Positions 3,884-9,484 of a DNA stretch of 9,499 bases are shown here, one piece after another (the first letter of the stretch is position 1; every line of letters begins with the position of its first letter). This DNA is from Candidatus Woesearchaeota archaeon. Its GTDB lineage: Archaea > Nanobdellota > Nanobdellia > SCGC-AAA011-G17 > JACOZS01. Where the stretch lies: positions 1 to 9,499 of the forward strand of contig JACOZS010000072.1 of the NCBI GenBank assembly GCA_016181215.1, in the 5' to 3' direction. The translations under genes were made by a program, and so were the position numbers. The notes beneath the pieces were generated by a model. It made no database searches. It was given only the letters and a program-made list of their open reading frames with translations, and was not told where the DNA came from.

Positions 3884-5230
3884 ATGAAAAAACTATTATC
3901 AGTATTTGTAAGCTTGTTGCTAGTTTTAAGCATGACCACTTTGGTATTTGCTGAAGAGGGCAGTGCAGAATCTGGAGATGGCATAGAAGGAATCAAATCT
4001 GAAATTAGAACAGAGTTAAGAGGAGAAACTGGAGTGCAGGTTAAGGGAGAAATGCGCGAAAGGATGGACGCTCATGGAATGGTAAGATCCGAAGCAAAAC
4101 AGAGAGTTGAGGCTCGTGGTTTAGACTTAGCATTACAAAGATGCAAAGAATCCGGAAGAGATGAGAATAAATGCGCTGAGGTTCTTGAAAGAGTAATGAT
4201 GATGCAGAAAGAGCACAAAGAAAGAGTAAATGCTCTGATGCAGGAAGCAGGATTCAGAAAGTTCCAACATGGCAGGGCAAGAGAAGTGGCCAAGAACAGA
4301 CATGAAGAAATGAGGGCAAGATTTGATAAGCATAACAAAGAAGCCATGGAATTAAGAGAGAAGATTAAAGATGGAAGAAGCAAGATACAGGATATTAGAA
4401 CACTATTTGAAGAGTGCGAAGCCAATCCAACTGAAGAGTGCAAGACTAAATTAGGAGATAGGATAACAGCATTAAAAGAGTATATAGATAATGCTGGTGA
4501 TTTAGCAGAAGCTGAAATTGATAAATTAAAGGCTAAACTTGAATCTTCAGAAGATTTAACTGATGAGGAAGAGGCTGCTATAGAACAAAGATTAGAAACA
4601 GTTACTGGTGAGCTTGAGATTGCTGAAGACAAAGTGGAAGCTTTGAATGCAGAATCAACCAGAGCAGAAGTTAAAGAAGCAGTTGAAATGTTCAGGGGAG
4701 CATTTGGCAGGGCAAAACATTCAATCAAAGGCGAGGTAGAAGGATTAGTACACGCTAGAATTGGCGGAATAGTAGTAAAGTCTACTCATTTAAGAGACAG
4801 ACTTGATGATGTTATGCAAAGACTTGCTGAAAAAGGAACCGATACAACCAGTTTAGAATCTTTAGTTGCTGAATTTGATGAACATTTGAACCTGGCTGCA
4901 GAGAAATATGAAGAAGCTCAAACCAAATTTAAAGAGGCAAGAGAATCTAAAAATGAAGAGACAAGAAAAACAGCAATAGATCTTGTGCAAAACTCCAAAG
5001 AACATCTTAAGGAAGCACATGAAATACTTAAGAAGATATTCCGTGAATTAAAGGGGCATGGAGAAGAGAGTGCTGTAGTGGCTGCAGTTAATGTTGAAGC
5101 TGCTGCTAGTGCACAGACAAATGTTGTAACAACAGACAGCAACGGAGAGATAGAGGAAGAAAGTGAAGACAAGGATGATGAGAACGAAGAATCAGAAGAT
5201 GACGATGATGACGATGAGGAAGAGGATTAA
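3884..5230 (+). CDS. Secreted coiled-coil protein with acidic tail, family not recognised
   Basis: 448 residues. There is a clear Sec signal peptide (1-23, ending in LVFA before EEG). Nearly all of residues 35-390 is a highly charged helix former (runs such as HKERVNALMQEA and EAEIDKLKAKLE), so long coiled coils or helical hairpins are expected. Residues 396-420 are Ala/Val/Thr-rich and 421-448 almost only Asp, Glu and Ser, ending DDDDDDEEED. There are only four cysteines, in two close pairs, C87/C97 and C178/C186, each in a polar turn (CKESGRDENKC, CEANPTEEC), suggesting two local disulfides outside the cell. No C-terminal membrane anchor or catalytic motif is visible. GGAGG precedes the ATG at good distance. 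I do not recognise the family; a surface, cation-binding or cell-contact role is speculation. Confidence 0.82.
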   Translation: MKKLLSVFVSLLLVLSMTTLVFAEEGSAESGDGIEGIKSEIRTELRGETGVQVKGEMRERMDAHGMVRSEAKQRVEARGLDLALQRCKESGRDENKCAEVLERVMMMQKEHKERVNALMQEAGFRKFQHGRAREVAKNRHEEMRARFDKHNKEAMELREKIKDGRSKIQDIRTLFEECEANPTEECKTKLGDRITALKEYIDNAGDLAEAEIDKLKAKLESSEDLTDEEEAAIEQRLETVTGELEIAEDKVEALNAESTRAEVKEAVEMFRGAFGRAKHSIKGEVEGLVHARIGGIVVKSTHLRDRLDDVMQRLAEKGTDTTSLESLVAEFDEHLNLAAEKYEEAQTKFKEARESKNEETRKTAIDLVQNSKEHLKEAHEILKKIFRELKGHGEESAVVAAVNVEAAASAQTNVVTTDSNGEIEEESEDKDDENEESEDDDDDDEEED

Positions 5231-5231
5231 T

Positions 5232-5262
5232 CTCTTTTTTCTTTTTTAGTAAAGTTTTTAAA
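5232..5262 (+). terminator. T-rich terminator after the coiled-coil gene
   Basis: Runs of six T (5235-5240 and 5242-5247) and one of five follow within about 30 bases of the stop codon, without a hairpin. This is the usual archaeal oligo-T terminator pattern. Confidence 0.45.
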
Positions 5263-5321
5263 GAATGAAATATAGCTAGAACTAAATTGACAGATAATAA
5301 AAAATACTCCGGGGTGGAAAA

Positions 5322-5537
5322 TTGAAGAAAATAACAGCCTTTATTTTAATATTAATGCTGATCTTTTTTGTTGTAGGATGTTCTAAGGGTGCGCCTGGAA
5401 AACAAGCCGAAACAAAGACGCAAAGCAGCGGACAAACAGCCATAGACGAGGATGTTCAAGATCTTGATGAGGTTGACAAGGATGTTGGAGATGCTGGTTT
5501 AGATGAGACTGAACAAGGCCTTGATTTGGGTCTATAA
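5322..5537 (+). CDS. Small acidic lipoprotein
   Basis: 71 residues from a TTG start, chosen because GGGGTGG (5311-5317) sits four bases upstream and the frame opens directly into a signal sequence. Residues 1-19 (MKKITAFILILMLIFFVVG) end in a lipobox with Cys20, so the mature 52-residue protein would be lipid-anchored on the outer face of the membrane. The mature part is Lys/Gln/Ser-rich, then acidic (DEDVQDLDEVDKDVGDAG), with no cysteine and probably little fold. It follows the secreted coiled-coil gene by 91 bp across a terminator-like T-run. Function unknown. Confidence 0.7.
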   Translation: MKKITAFILILMLIFFVVGCSKGAPGKQAETKTQSSGQTAIDEDVQDLDEVDKDVGDAGLDETEQGLDLGL

Positions 5538-5545
5538 TTCATTCT

Positions 5546-5591
5546 ATTTTTTATTGTTTTTATCTTAAGACCGTCATTATTTCGTTTTTTT
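5546..5591 (+). terminator. T-rich terminator after the lipoprotein gene
   Basis: Three T-runs (5546-5552, 5557-5561, 5585-5591) follow the lipoprotein stop, without a hairpin. This is consistent with archaeal termination before the separate promoter of the TrmB-like gene. Confidence 0.4.
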
Positions 5592-5592
5592 C

Positions 5593-5667
5593 TTACTAAC
5601 TCTAGGGTGGTAATAAAACCGAAAGGTTTATAAACACTAGTTACTAAGGAGAAGTGGTAATAATACC
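5593..5667 (+). promoter_or_regulatory. TrmB-gene promoter: imperfect direct repeat on both sides of the TATA box
   Basis: The TATA box TTTATAAAC is at 5627-5635. Upstream of it (5593-5620) and again over the start region (5641-5667) lies a 27-28 bp imperfect repeat: TTACTAA, six or seven variable bases, GTGGTAATAA, one base, ACC. The second copy contains the GTG start at 5654. The placement suits a repressor that blocks TBP/RNA polymerase, and autoregulation by the encoded TrmB-like protein is plausible. The repeat is not the known TACT-N3-AGTA motif of Thermococcales TrmBL1. Confidence 0.45.
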
Positions 5668-6481
5668 AAGGAAAAACATGATAATCAAAGAAGAATTTTT
5701 GAAGAAACTGAGAAGCTCTTTCGATTTAAATATTTACGAGGTTAAGCTATGGGCTGCCTTGTTAAGCAAAGGAGTAGCCACAGCTGGAGAATTATCTGAC
5801 ATAAGTAATGTTCCAAGATCAAGAAGTTATGATGTTCTTGAATCTTTAGAGAAGAAAGGATTCGTAATGATGAAGATTGGAAAGCCTATAAAATACTTGG
5901 CTGTAGATCCTTCAGAAGTAGTTTTCAGGGTAAAGAAGCTAATAAATGACAAATCTGTAAACCAGGTTAAAATGCTGGAAAACGTAAGGAAAGAAGAAGT
6001 ATTCCATGAATTACAATTAATATACAAACACGGAATAGAGCATGTGGATCATACTTCTTTAGCTGGAAGCGTCAAGGGAAGAGACAATGTTTATTCACAA
6101 ATGAGAACAATGTTAGAAAATGCTTCCAAGAGCGTATCTATAATGACAACTTCTGATGATTTACTAAGAAAAGTTGATAATTTCAAGAAGGTATTCAAGA
6201 AGTTAGCTGATAACGGAGTGAGAATTAGAATAGCTGCTCCATTAAATGATAAAACAAAAGAAGCACTTAAGGAATTAAAAGGGGTTGCACAGGTTAAACA
6301 CACTGATTCCATAAATGCCAGGTTCATGTTAGTAGACGAGAAAGAGCTTATGTTTATGGTAGCTAATGATAAGGATATTCATGAAGATTATGATACAGGA
6401 ATCTGGGTAAGCACACCATACTTTTCAGGTGCTTTAAACTCAATGTTCAATCAAGTTTGGAATAATATGCAGACTAAATAA
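5654..6481 (+). CDS. TrmB-family transcriptional regulator
   Basis: 275 residues. The N-terminal winged helix (about 23-90) matches TrmB: LNIYEVKLWAALLSKGVATAGEL, then NVPRSRSYDVLESLEKKGFV and GKPIKYLAVDPSEVV. A helical linker follows (about 90-130), then a C-terminal domain (about 130-270) of the TrmB sensor type with a phospholipase-D-like fold (SVSIMTTSDDLL, VRIRIAAPLND, ARFMLVDEKELMFMV) and no HxK catalytic motif, so it should bind rather than cut. TrmB proteins sense sugars in Thermococcales; the effector here is unknown. The start is GTG at 5654, 24 bp after the TATA centre (leaderless); ATG at 5678 with AAGGA five bases upstream is a real alternative. The next gene follows after nine bases, so the two form an operon. 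Confidence 0.85.
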   Translation: MVIIPRKNMIIKEEFLKKLRSSFDLNIYEVKLWAALLSKGVATAGELSDISNVPRSRSYDVLESLEKKGFVMMKIGKPIKYLAVDPSEVVFRVKKLINDKSVNQVKMLENVRKEEVFHELQLIYKHGIEHVDHTSLAGSVKGRDNVYSQMRTMLENASKSVSIMTTSDDLLRKVDNFKKVFKKLADNGVRIRIAAPLNDKTKEALKELKGVAQVKHTDSINARFMLVDEKELMFMVANDKDIHEDYDTGIWVSTPYFSGALNSMFNQVWNNMQTK

Positions 6482-6490
6482 GGAGAAAAA

Positions 6491-6964
6491 ATGGGACTAA
6501 GAAAATATTTATTTCCAACATTTGACGAAGTAGAATCTAAGTATAATCTTGATACTGATAAAACAATGCTAAAAACATCCCTTCTATGGGCTAGGACGTT
6601 GGGCCTTGGTATTGCTTTACTTGTAGGATCTTGTGGCGCTTTTACTAATAATTATGTTTATTCAGAGGGTACGAGAACTGGTATGCTTAATAAGGTTTCA
6701 AAAAAAGGTTTAATTTGGAAAACCTATGAATGCCAAATGGCTTTAGAAGGGGTGTCTAGTGGCGGAGGCAATATAGCCGCGAATGTTTGGGATTTTAGTT
6801 TGGATAATTCCGATCCTAACGTTGAAAAACTTGCCGGAGAATTAGAAGAGGCATTAAAGTCTGATAAAAAAGTTAGAGTTGAATACGATGAAAGACTTAT
6901 AACCTGGCCTTGGAGAAGTGGCACCGGATATTTAGTAAGAAAGATAGAACCTATTAAGCAATAA
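6491..6964 (+). CDS. Membrane protein with a C-terminal beta-rich domain, co-transcribed with the TrmB-like gene
   Basis: 157 residues. There is one membrane helix at about 33-50 (WARTLGLGIALLVGSCGAF), preceded by a 30-residue polar N-terminus, so Cys48 is not a normal lipobox. The remainder (55-150) is soluble: YSEGTRTGMLNKVSKKGLIWKTYECQ, a Gly/Ser linker, NVWDFSLD, then a helix and KKVRVEYDE...WPWRSGTGYLVRKIE. This pattern recalls a family common in bacteria, often mislabelled as 6-phosphogluconate dehydrogenase in databases; that is from memory and unverified, and no dehydrogenase motif is present. AAGGAG overlapping the upstream stop codon is its Shine-Dalgarno sequence, which ties it to the regulator's transcript. 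The function may be linked to the signal the regulator senses. Confidence 0.72.
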   Translation: MGLRKYLFPTFDEVESKYNLDTDKTMLKTSLLWARTLGLGIALLVGSCGAFTNNYVYSEGTRTGMLNKVSKKGLIWKTYECQMALEGVSSGGGNIAANVWDFSLDNSDPNVEKLAGELEEALKSDKKVRVEYDERLITWPWRSGTGYLVRKIEPIKQ

Positions 6965-6974
6965 TGATAAAACA

Positions 6975-6984
6975 AATAATATTT
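6975..6984 (+). promoter_or_regulatory. Candidate TATA box for the hairpin RNA
   Basis: AATAATATTT is centred about 25 bp before the base of the GC-rich hairpin at 7002, the distance expected if the RNA starts at the stem. Confidence 0.35.
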
Positions 6985-7000
6985 CATTATCACCTCTTTT

Positions 7001-7065
7001 TCCCAGCAGGTGACAATACCATCCAGATCTAATTGAACCGGATGTGAGTCGCCTGCCAGGGTTTT
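7001..7065 (+). ncRNA. Candidate structured small RNA (GC-rich hairpin between operons)
   Basis: In a 193-bp gap without a credible gene, 7002-7061 folds into one long hairpin. CCC (7002-7004) pairs with GGG (7059-7061). GCAGGTGAC (7006-7014) pairs with GTCGCCTGC (7048-7056), nine pairs with one G-T. CATCC (7020-7024) pairs with GGATG (7040-7044). Small internal loops are A/CA and AATAC/TGA, and the terminal loop is 15 bases. The segment is over half GC in AT-rich surroundings, has a TATA-like box at the right distance and is followed by TTTT (7062-7065). I cannot match it to C/D box, H/ACA, SRP or RNase P RNA. It could instead be an unusual terminator for the upstream operon or a 5' element of the next gene. 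Confidence 0.45.
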
Positions 7066-7099
7066 AATACTAATTCGTGATTGAAAATACATAACACAA

Positions 7100-7154
7100 A
7101 AGGTATAACCTTATAACAACGATAAATTAATAAGGGCCGTGTTTACTAACCCTT
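7100..7154 (+). promoter_or_regulatory. Promoter region of the gene at 7158 with two inverted repeats
   Basis: The likely TATA box is AAATTAATAA (7124-7133), about 29 bp before the ATG; TTATAAC at 7111-7117 is an alternative. Just upstream is AAGGT-ATA-ACCTT (7100-7112), a short inverted repeat that could be an operator. Between TATA box and ATG, AAGGG (7132-7136) and CCCTT (7150-7154) could pair across 13 bases. No Shine-Dalgarno sequence is visible. Confidence 0.35.
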
Positions 7155-7157
7155 TGG

Positions 7158-7550
7158 ATGGACAAAAAAGGGAAAAGTTTGGAGGACATAGCTAGAAGTA
7201 TTAGAAAAGGATTAACTTTACCAAGAGCTCCCGATTTAGAGGAAACAACTCAAAGATTTTTGGAAATTATAAAAGTTTATGACCCAAATGTTAAAAGAAC
7301 AGATATCTCTGGGCATAGTCGCAGAAGAATTATCGAATTTACCTTAGCAGCAGGTATGACTTATCATCTAGACCTTTGCGAGAGTGAAAAAGAAAGAGGT
7401 AAAATTTCTCCAGGCGTGTTTAAGAAGAATCTAGAGCATTTGACTAGTATCATACATAGAGACCAAGATAACTTGAAGCTTTATTTAACAGCGCCAAAAT
7501 CAAAAGTTACTAAAAAATACATAAAATTATATCCGGTAGAAGGAACATAA
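7158..7550 (+). CDS. Unrecognised 130-residue basic protein
   Basis: I do not recognise this protein. It is a soluble, Lys/Arg-rich mixed helix/strand sequence without signal peptide, membrane helix or cysteine cluster (a single Cys in HLDLCESEKERG). Visible segments are an N-terminal helix (LEDIARSIRKGL), a second helix (LEETTQRFLEIIKVY), a strand-like stretch with paired arginines (SGHSRRRIIEFTLAAGMTYHL) and a basic C-terminus (KSKVTKKYIKLYP). The start is the only ATG near the promoter elements upstream. The next gene begins 35 bp downstream with its own TATA box, so the two are neighbours but separately transcribed. A toxin/antitoxin-like pairing was considered, but HicA features are absent. 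Confidence 0.6.
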   Translation: MDKKGKSLEDIARSIRKGLTLPRAPDLEETTQRFLEIIKVYDPNVKRTDISGHSRRRIIEFTLAAGMTYHLDLCESEKERGKISPGVFKKNLEHLTSIIHRDQDNLKLYLTAPKSKVTKKYIKLYPVEGT

Positions 7551-7552
7551 AG

Positions 7553-7560
7553 TTTATAAA
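7553..7560 (+). promoter_or_regulatory. TATA box for the gene at 7585
   Basis: TTTATAAA is centred about 28 bp before the ATG at 7585 with no Shine-Dalgarno sequence between, indicating a leaderless mRNA. The start region AGTAGTAATAATA (7573-7585) resembles AGTGGTAATAATA over the TrmB-like gene's start (5653-5665). Confidence 0.55.
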
Positions 7561-7584
7561 GGTAGTTCACCAAGTAGTAATAAT

Positions 7585-8037
7585 ATGGAAAAAAAATTAG
7601 TATTCATAACTGAAAGACAAGAAGACGGAACTTATGTAGCATCATATTTGTATAAAGAAGGAAATACTTCTGCTTTAATTACTGTTGACGGTTTGGATTT
7701 TAATTCTCTAAGAAGGCGAATTAGCGAAGCAGTTCAGGATTATATCGTTAATGGATATGGGGATAGATTCCAGTGGGGGGCAAATCCAACAATAAGCTTA
7801 AAGTATTCTGAAGTGTTATCGAACAAACCAGGTTCGGATAATATTATTATAACAGGAAATCCAGAAGGTTTGAGTTATAGAATAACTAATACTTCTTTAG
7901 GTTTGGATTTGTCTAATGACAATTTTGAAGGACTCAGAAAGCAATTACTGAATGAGTTATCACGAAGAGGAATTGATGATAAACATATTGAGTTTTCACT
8001 TGAAGAATTTCTTCAATTAGAACCCAGTTCAGTTTAA
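7585..8037 (+). CDS. Protein with two similar halves, weakly HicB-like
   Basis: 150 residues, soluble, no cysteine. Residues 6-73 (ITERQEDGTYVASYLYKEG, then LDFNSLRRRISEAVQDYI and ISLKYSEVL) follow the pattern of short HicB-like proteins: a hairpin with E(D/P)GxY, a loop, then a helix beginning xSLxxxIxEAV. Residues 87-146 (IITGNPEGLSYRI, then NDNFEGLRKQLLNELSRRG and IEFSLEEFL) repeat that order, so the protein is probably an internal duplication. HicB proteins are antitoxins, but isolated HicB-like domains have many uses, and no HicA-like partner is visible next door. The fold assignment is tentative; the internal symmetry is directly visible. The leaderless start is supported by the TATA box at 7553. 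It converges with the ribosomal operon after 10 bp. Confidence 0.65.
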   Translation: MEKKLVFITERQEDGTYVASYLYKEGNTSALITVDGLDFNSLRRRISEAVQDYIVNGYGDRFQWGANPTISLKYSEVLSNKPGSDNIIITGNPEGLSYRITNTSLGLDLSNDNFEGLRKQLLNELSRRGIDDKHIEFSLEEFLQLEPSSV

Positions 8038-8047
8038 AAATATTAAT

Positions 8048-8221
8048 TCACTTCTTTTTTTCCTTTCTTAAGCCATCCCCGGCCCATATATTTCTAGTTA
8101 GATTTTCAATCTCTTTTATCTTTTCTGATTCTTCTTTAATGTCCTTTTTCTTTGCTTTGGCCAGATTGCTAAATAGCTCTTCTGTTTCCTTAACATCAAC
8201 ATTTCTTATGTCTTCTGCCAT
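8048..8221 (-). CDS. Small charged protein at the end of the ribosomal/RNA polymerase operon
   Basis: 57 residues from the ATG at 8221. The open frame extends back to 8266, but that would run through the end of the S27ae gene in another frame, and 8221 lies one base after the S27ae stop (TAA-A-ATG), typical of coupled genes. The sequence is almost all helix-forming and charged (VKETEELFSNLAKAKKKDIK, EESEKIKEIENLT), with a single aromatic turn (NIWAGDGLR) and a Lys-rich end. There is no cysteine or known motif. In many archaea the Kae1-Bud32 gene follows S27ae; here this small gene does. Function unknown; position suggests a translation- or transcription-associated role. Confidence 0.6.
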   Translation of the reverse strand: MAEDIRNVDVKETEELFSNLAKAKKKDIKEESEKIKEIENLTRNIWAGDGLRKEKKK

Positions 8222-8222
8222 T

Positions 8223-8402
8223 TTATTTTTTATACTCCACGTAATGACATCTTCCACAATATGCACGATCTTTGTTTAAAGCTAAAAATGTTCCCTCCCC
8301 GCATTTTGGACATGAAGGCGATTTGATTAATTTTAAACCTTCAAGCCTGTATTTCTTCCATCTCTGGCTGGGTTTCTTGTTTTTATACTTTTTCTTTGCC
8401 AT
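8223..8402 (-). CDS. rps27ae: 30S ribosomal protein S27ae
   Basis: 59 residues, a small-subunit ribosomal protein with a zinc ribbon. A basic N-terminus (MAKKKYKNKKPSQRWKKYRL) leads to CPKC (31-34), then GTFLALNKDRAYCGRC (C49 and C52), the standard archaeal S27ae pattern of CxxCGxGxFLAxHxDRxxCGKC. The ATG immediately follows the S24e stop with no gap, so translation is coupled. The gene is shorter than 60 codons of protein and easily missed, but the motif order and operon position leave little doubt. It lacks the ubiquitin fusion of eukaryotes, as expected for archaea. Confidence 0.95.
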   Translation of the reverse strand: MAKKKYKNKKPSQRWKKYRLEGLKLIKSPSCPKCGEGTFLALNKDRAYCGRCHYVEYKK

Positions 8403-8693
8403 TTACTTCTTGGCCTCTGGCTTGACTTCTATTTTAGGCTTTTTCTTTATTTTTTCTATTATGTCAAGGGATTTTTGATCTTCATATACATAAACAGAAA
8501 CGTCTGCCTGATTTAGACCGAATTCCTGTCTTATCTTCTTTACGATTATCAGATTTTCCGGTGCTTTTAATAATGAGGAGGAGTTTTTTAACATTTCCTG
8601 GTTTGAAGGGGTTTTTGAATTGTCAAACTGGCATTTTATTAGGTATTCCTTTCTCCTTAAAAGAGGCTGTTCTTTTTCTTGAAGTACTTCCAT
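8403..8693 (-). CDS. rps24e: 30S ribosomal protein S24e
   Basis: 96 residues, a small-subunit ribosomal protein found in archaea and eukaryotes. Recognised by PLLRRKEY near the N-terminus, TPSNQEMLKNSSSLLKAPENLIIVKKIRQEFG in the middle and a VYVYED strand, followed by a Lys/Pro-rich tail (KKKPKIEVKPEAKK). The start overlaps the Spt4 stop by one base (TAATG) and the stop abuts the S27ae start, so the genes are translationally coupled. Length is normal for archaea. Confidence 0.93.
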   Translation of the reverse strand: MEVLQEKEQPLLRRKEYLIKCQFDNSKTPSNQEMLKNSSSLLKAPENLIIVKKIRQEFGLNQADVSVYVYEDQKSLDIIEKIKKKPKIEVKPEAKK

Positions 8694-8875
8694 TATTTCA
8701 CCTTGATTGCGTATTCGCCTTTAACCTTTATGCTGACCTTTTTCGCTATGTCTGATTTATTAGCATCTATAATGTATAAACGGCCTTTCCAGTTTTCTGC
8801 AAAACTAGAGCCTTTACATAATGGGCATTGATTTCCTGATACAAATAATTTACACTTTCTACATACTTTTTTCAT
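8693..8875 (-). CDS. spt4: Transcription elongation factor Spt4 (RNA polymerase subunit E'')
   Basis: 60 residues. Partner of Spt5 (NusG-like) in the archaeal elongation complex that clamps RNA polymerase on DNA. A zinc ribbon is formed by C5/C8 (CRKC) and C17/C20 (CPLC), followed by the family pattern SSFAENWKGRLYIIDANKSDIAKK and the C-terminal GEYAIKV. It overlaps the rpoE' stop by four bases (ATGA) and the S24e start by one, the usual archaeal gene order. Complete. Confidence 0.96.
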   Translation of the reverse strand: MKKVCRKCKLFVSGNQCPLCKGSSFAENWKGRLYIIDANKSDIAKKVSIKVKGEYAIKVK

Positions 8876-9435
8876 TTCTCTTTCTTAGACTCTTTCTTAT
8901 CTTCTTTTGGTTCCTGCAACCATTCTTCTTTTCCTAAGCCAACCTGTCTCATGGTCAGGCCTATTTTTGGATTGTTAAGATCCTTGTAAGAAACTGCGAT
9001 TATTCTGGCACGGCATTTGTCTTCTGCTTTTAACGATCTTTTTGTTTCTTTTCCTGCCAATACATTTGATTTTGAAAATGATACGAAATCGTCCATTGTC
9101 TGGGAAATGTGGATCATACCGTCTAGAGCACCTAGGTCCATGAATGCGCCAAATTCAGCAATCTGACTTATTTTTCCCATAACAATTTCCTGCATCTCTG
9201 GCTTGAATATTAGCAATTTGAAGGTTGTATCGTAATAAGCGGCTCCATCTCCTGGTATTATGGTTCCTTCGCCTATGTTGACAACAGAGGTTACCCCCAG
9301 GACTATGCCTAAATCCTTTGAGACATAGGAGTCAAATTGCTTGATTAATGAAGTTAATATGGCTTTTTCGATATCCTCGGAAAAATTGGTAGGAGGAACC
9401 CTTATATGAGACTTAACTTCTACTTCGTAATACAT
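8872..9435 (-). CDS. rpoE1: DNA-directed RNA polymerase subunit E' (Rpo7)
   Basis: 187 residues. Forms the polymerase stalk with subunit F (Rpo4), helping open-complex formation and binding nascent RNA. The N-terminal tip domain shows MYYEVEVKSHIRVPP and LGIVLGVTSVVNIGEGTIIPGDGAAYYDTTFKLLIFKP; an S1 domain follows at about 83-165 (MGKISQIAEFGAFMDLGALDGMIHISQ), then a Lys/Glu-rich tail. Full length. The leader has AGGTG seven bases before the ATG, and a TATA box lies at 9477-9484. First gene of the rpoE'-spt4-S24e-S27ae-57-codon operon. Confidence 0.96.
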   Translation of the reverse strand: MYYEVEVKSHIRVPPTNFSEDIEKAILTSLIKQFDSYVSKDLGIVLGVTSVVNIGEGTIIPGDGAAYYDTTFKLLIFKPEMQEIVMGKISQIAEFGAFMDLGALDGMIHISQTMDDFVSFSKSNVLAGKETKRSLKAEDKCRARIIAVSYKDLNNPKIGLTMRQVGLGKEEWLQEPKEDKKESKKEK

Positions 9436-9476
9436 TTTAGAGCACCTGAAAAATTAATTGTAGTTTCAGGACTTGA

Positions 9477-9484
9477 TTTATAAA
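9477..9484 (-). promoter_or_regulatory. TATA box for the rpoE' operon
   Basis: TTTATAAA on the minus strand, placing the transcription start near 9455 and giving a leader of about 20 nt with the Shine-Dalgarno-like AGGTG (9443-9447). It is the only strong promoter visible for the five-gene operon. Confidence 0.6.

Noticed and set aside
4072..4728. 218-codon open frame on the minus strand inside the coiled-coil gene
   Set aside because: It is a Ser/Leu-rich shadow of the charged coiled-coil frame (Glu/Lys codons read backwards), with no promoter or Shine-Dalgarno sequence. The same applies to the minus frames at 4133-4333 and 4918-5172.
6964..7032. 22-codon frame (ATG overlapping the stop of the 6491 gene)
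   Set aside because: Very short, enters the hairpin, ends within it and shows no conserved feature; the RNA structure explains the sequence better.
6724..7092. 122-codon minus-strand frame across the end of the 6491 gene and the hairpin region
   Set aside because: No start signals, composition unlike a protein, and it runs antisense through a better-supported gene and a structured element.
5593..7513. TTACTAA as a shared regulatory word upstream of several genes
   Set aside because: The heptamer also occurs within coding sequence (near 6161, 6642 and 7507), as expected in AT-rich DNA; only the longer repeat around the TrmB-like promoter was kept.
8272..8755. Plus-strand frames at 8272-8478 and 8561-8755
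   Set aside because: They are Phe/Leu-rich complements of the S27ae, S24e and Spt4 genes. The minus-strand products have clear zinc-ribbon and ribosomal motifs.
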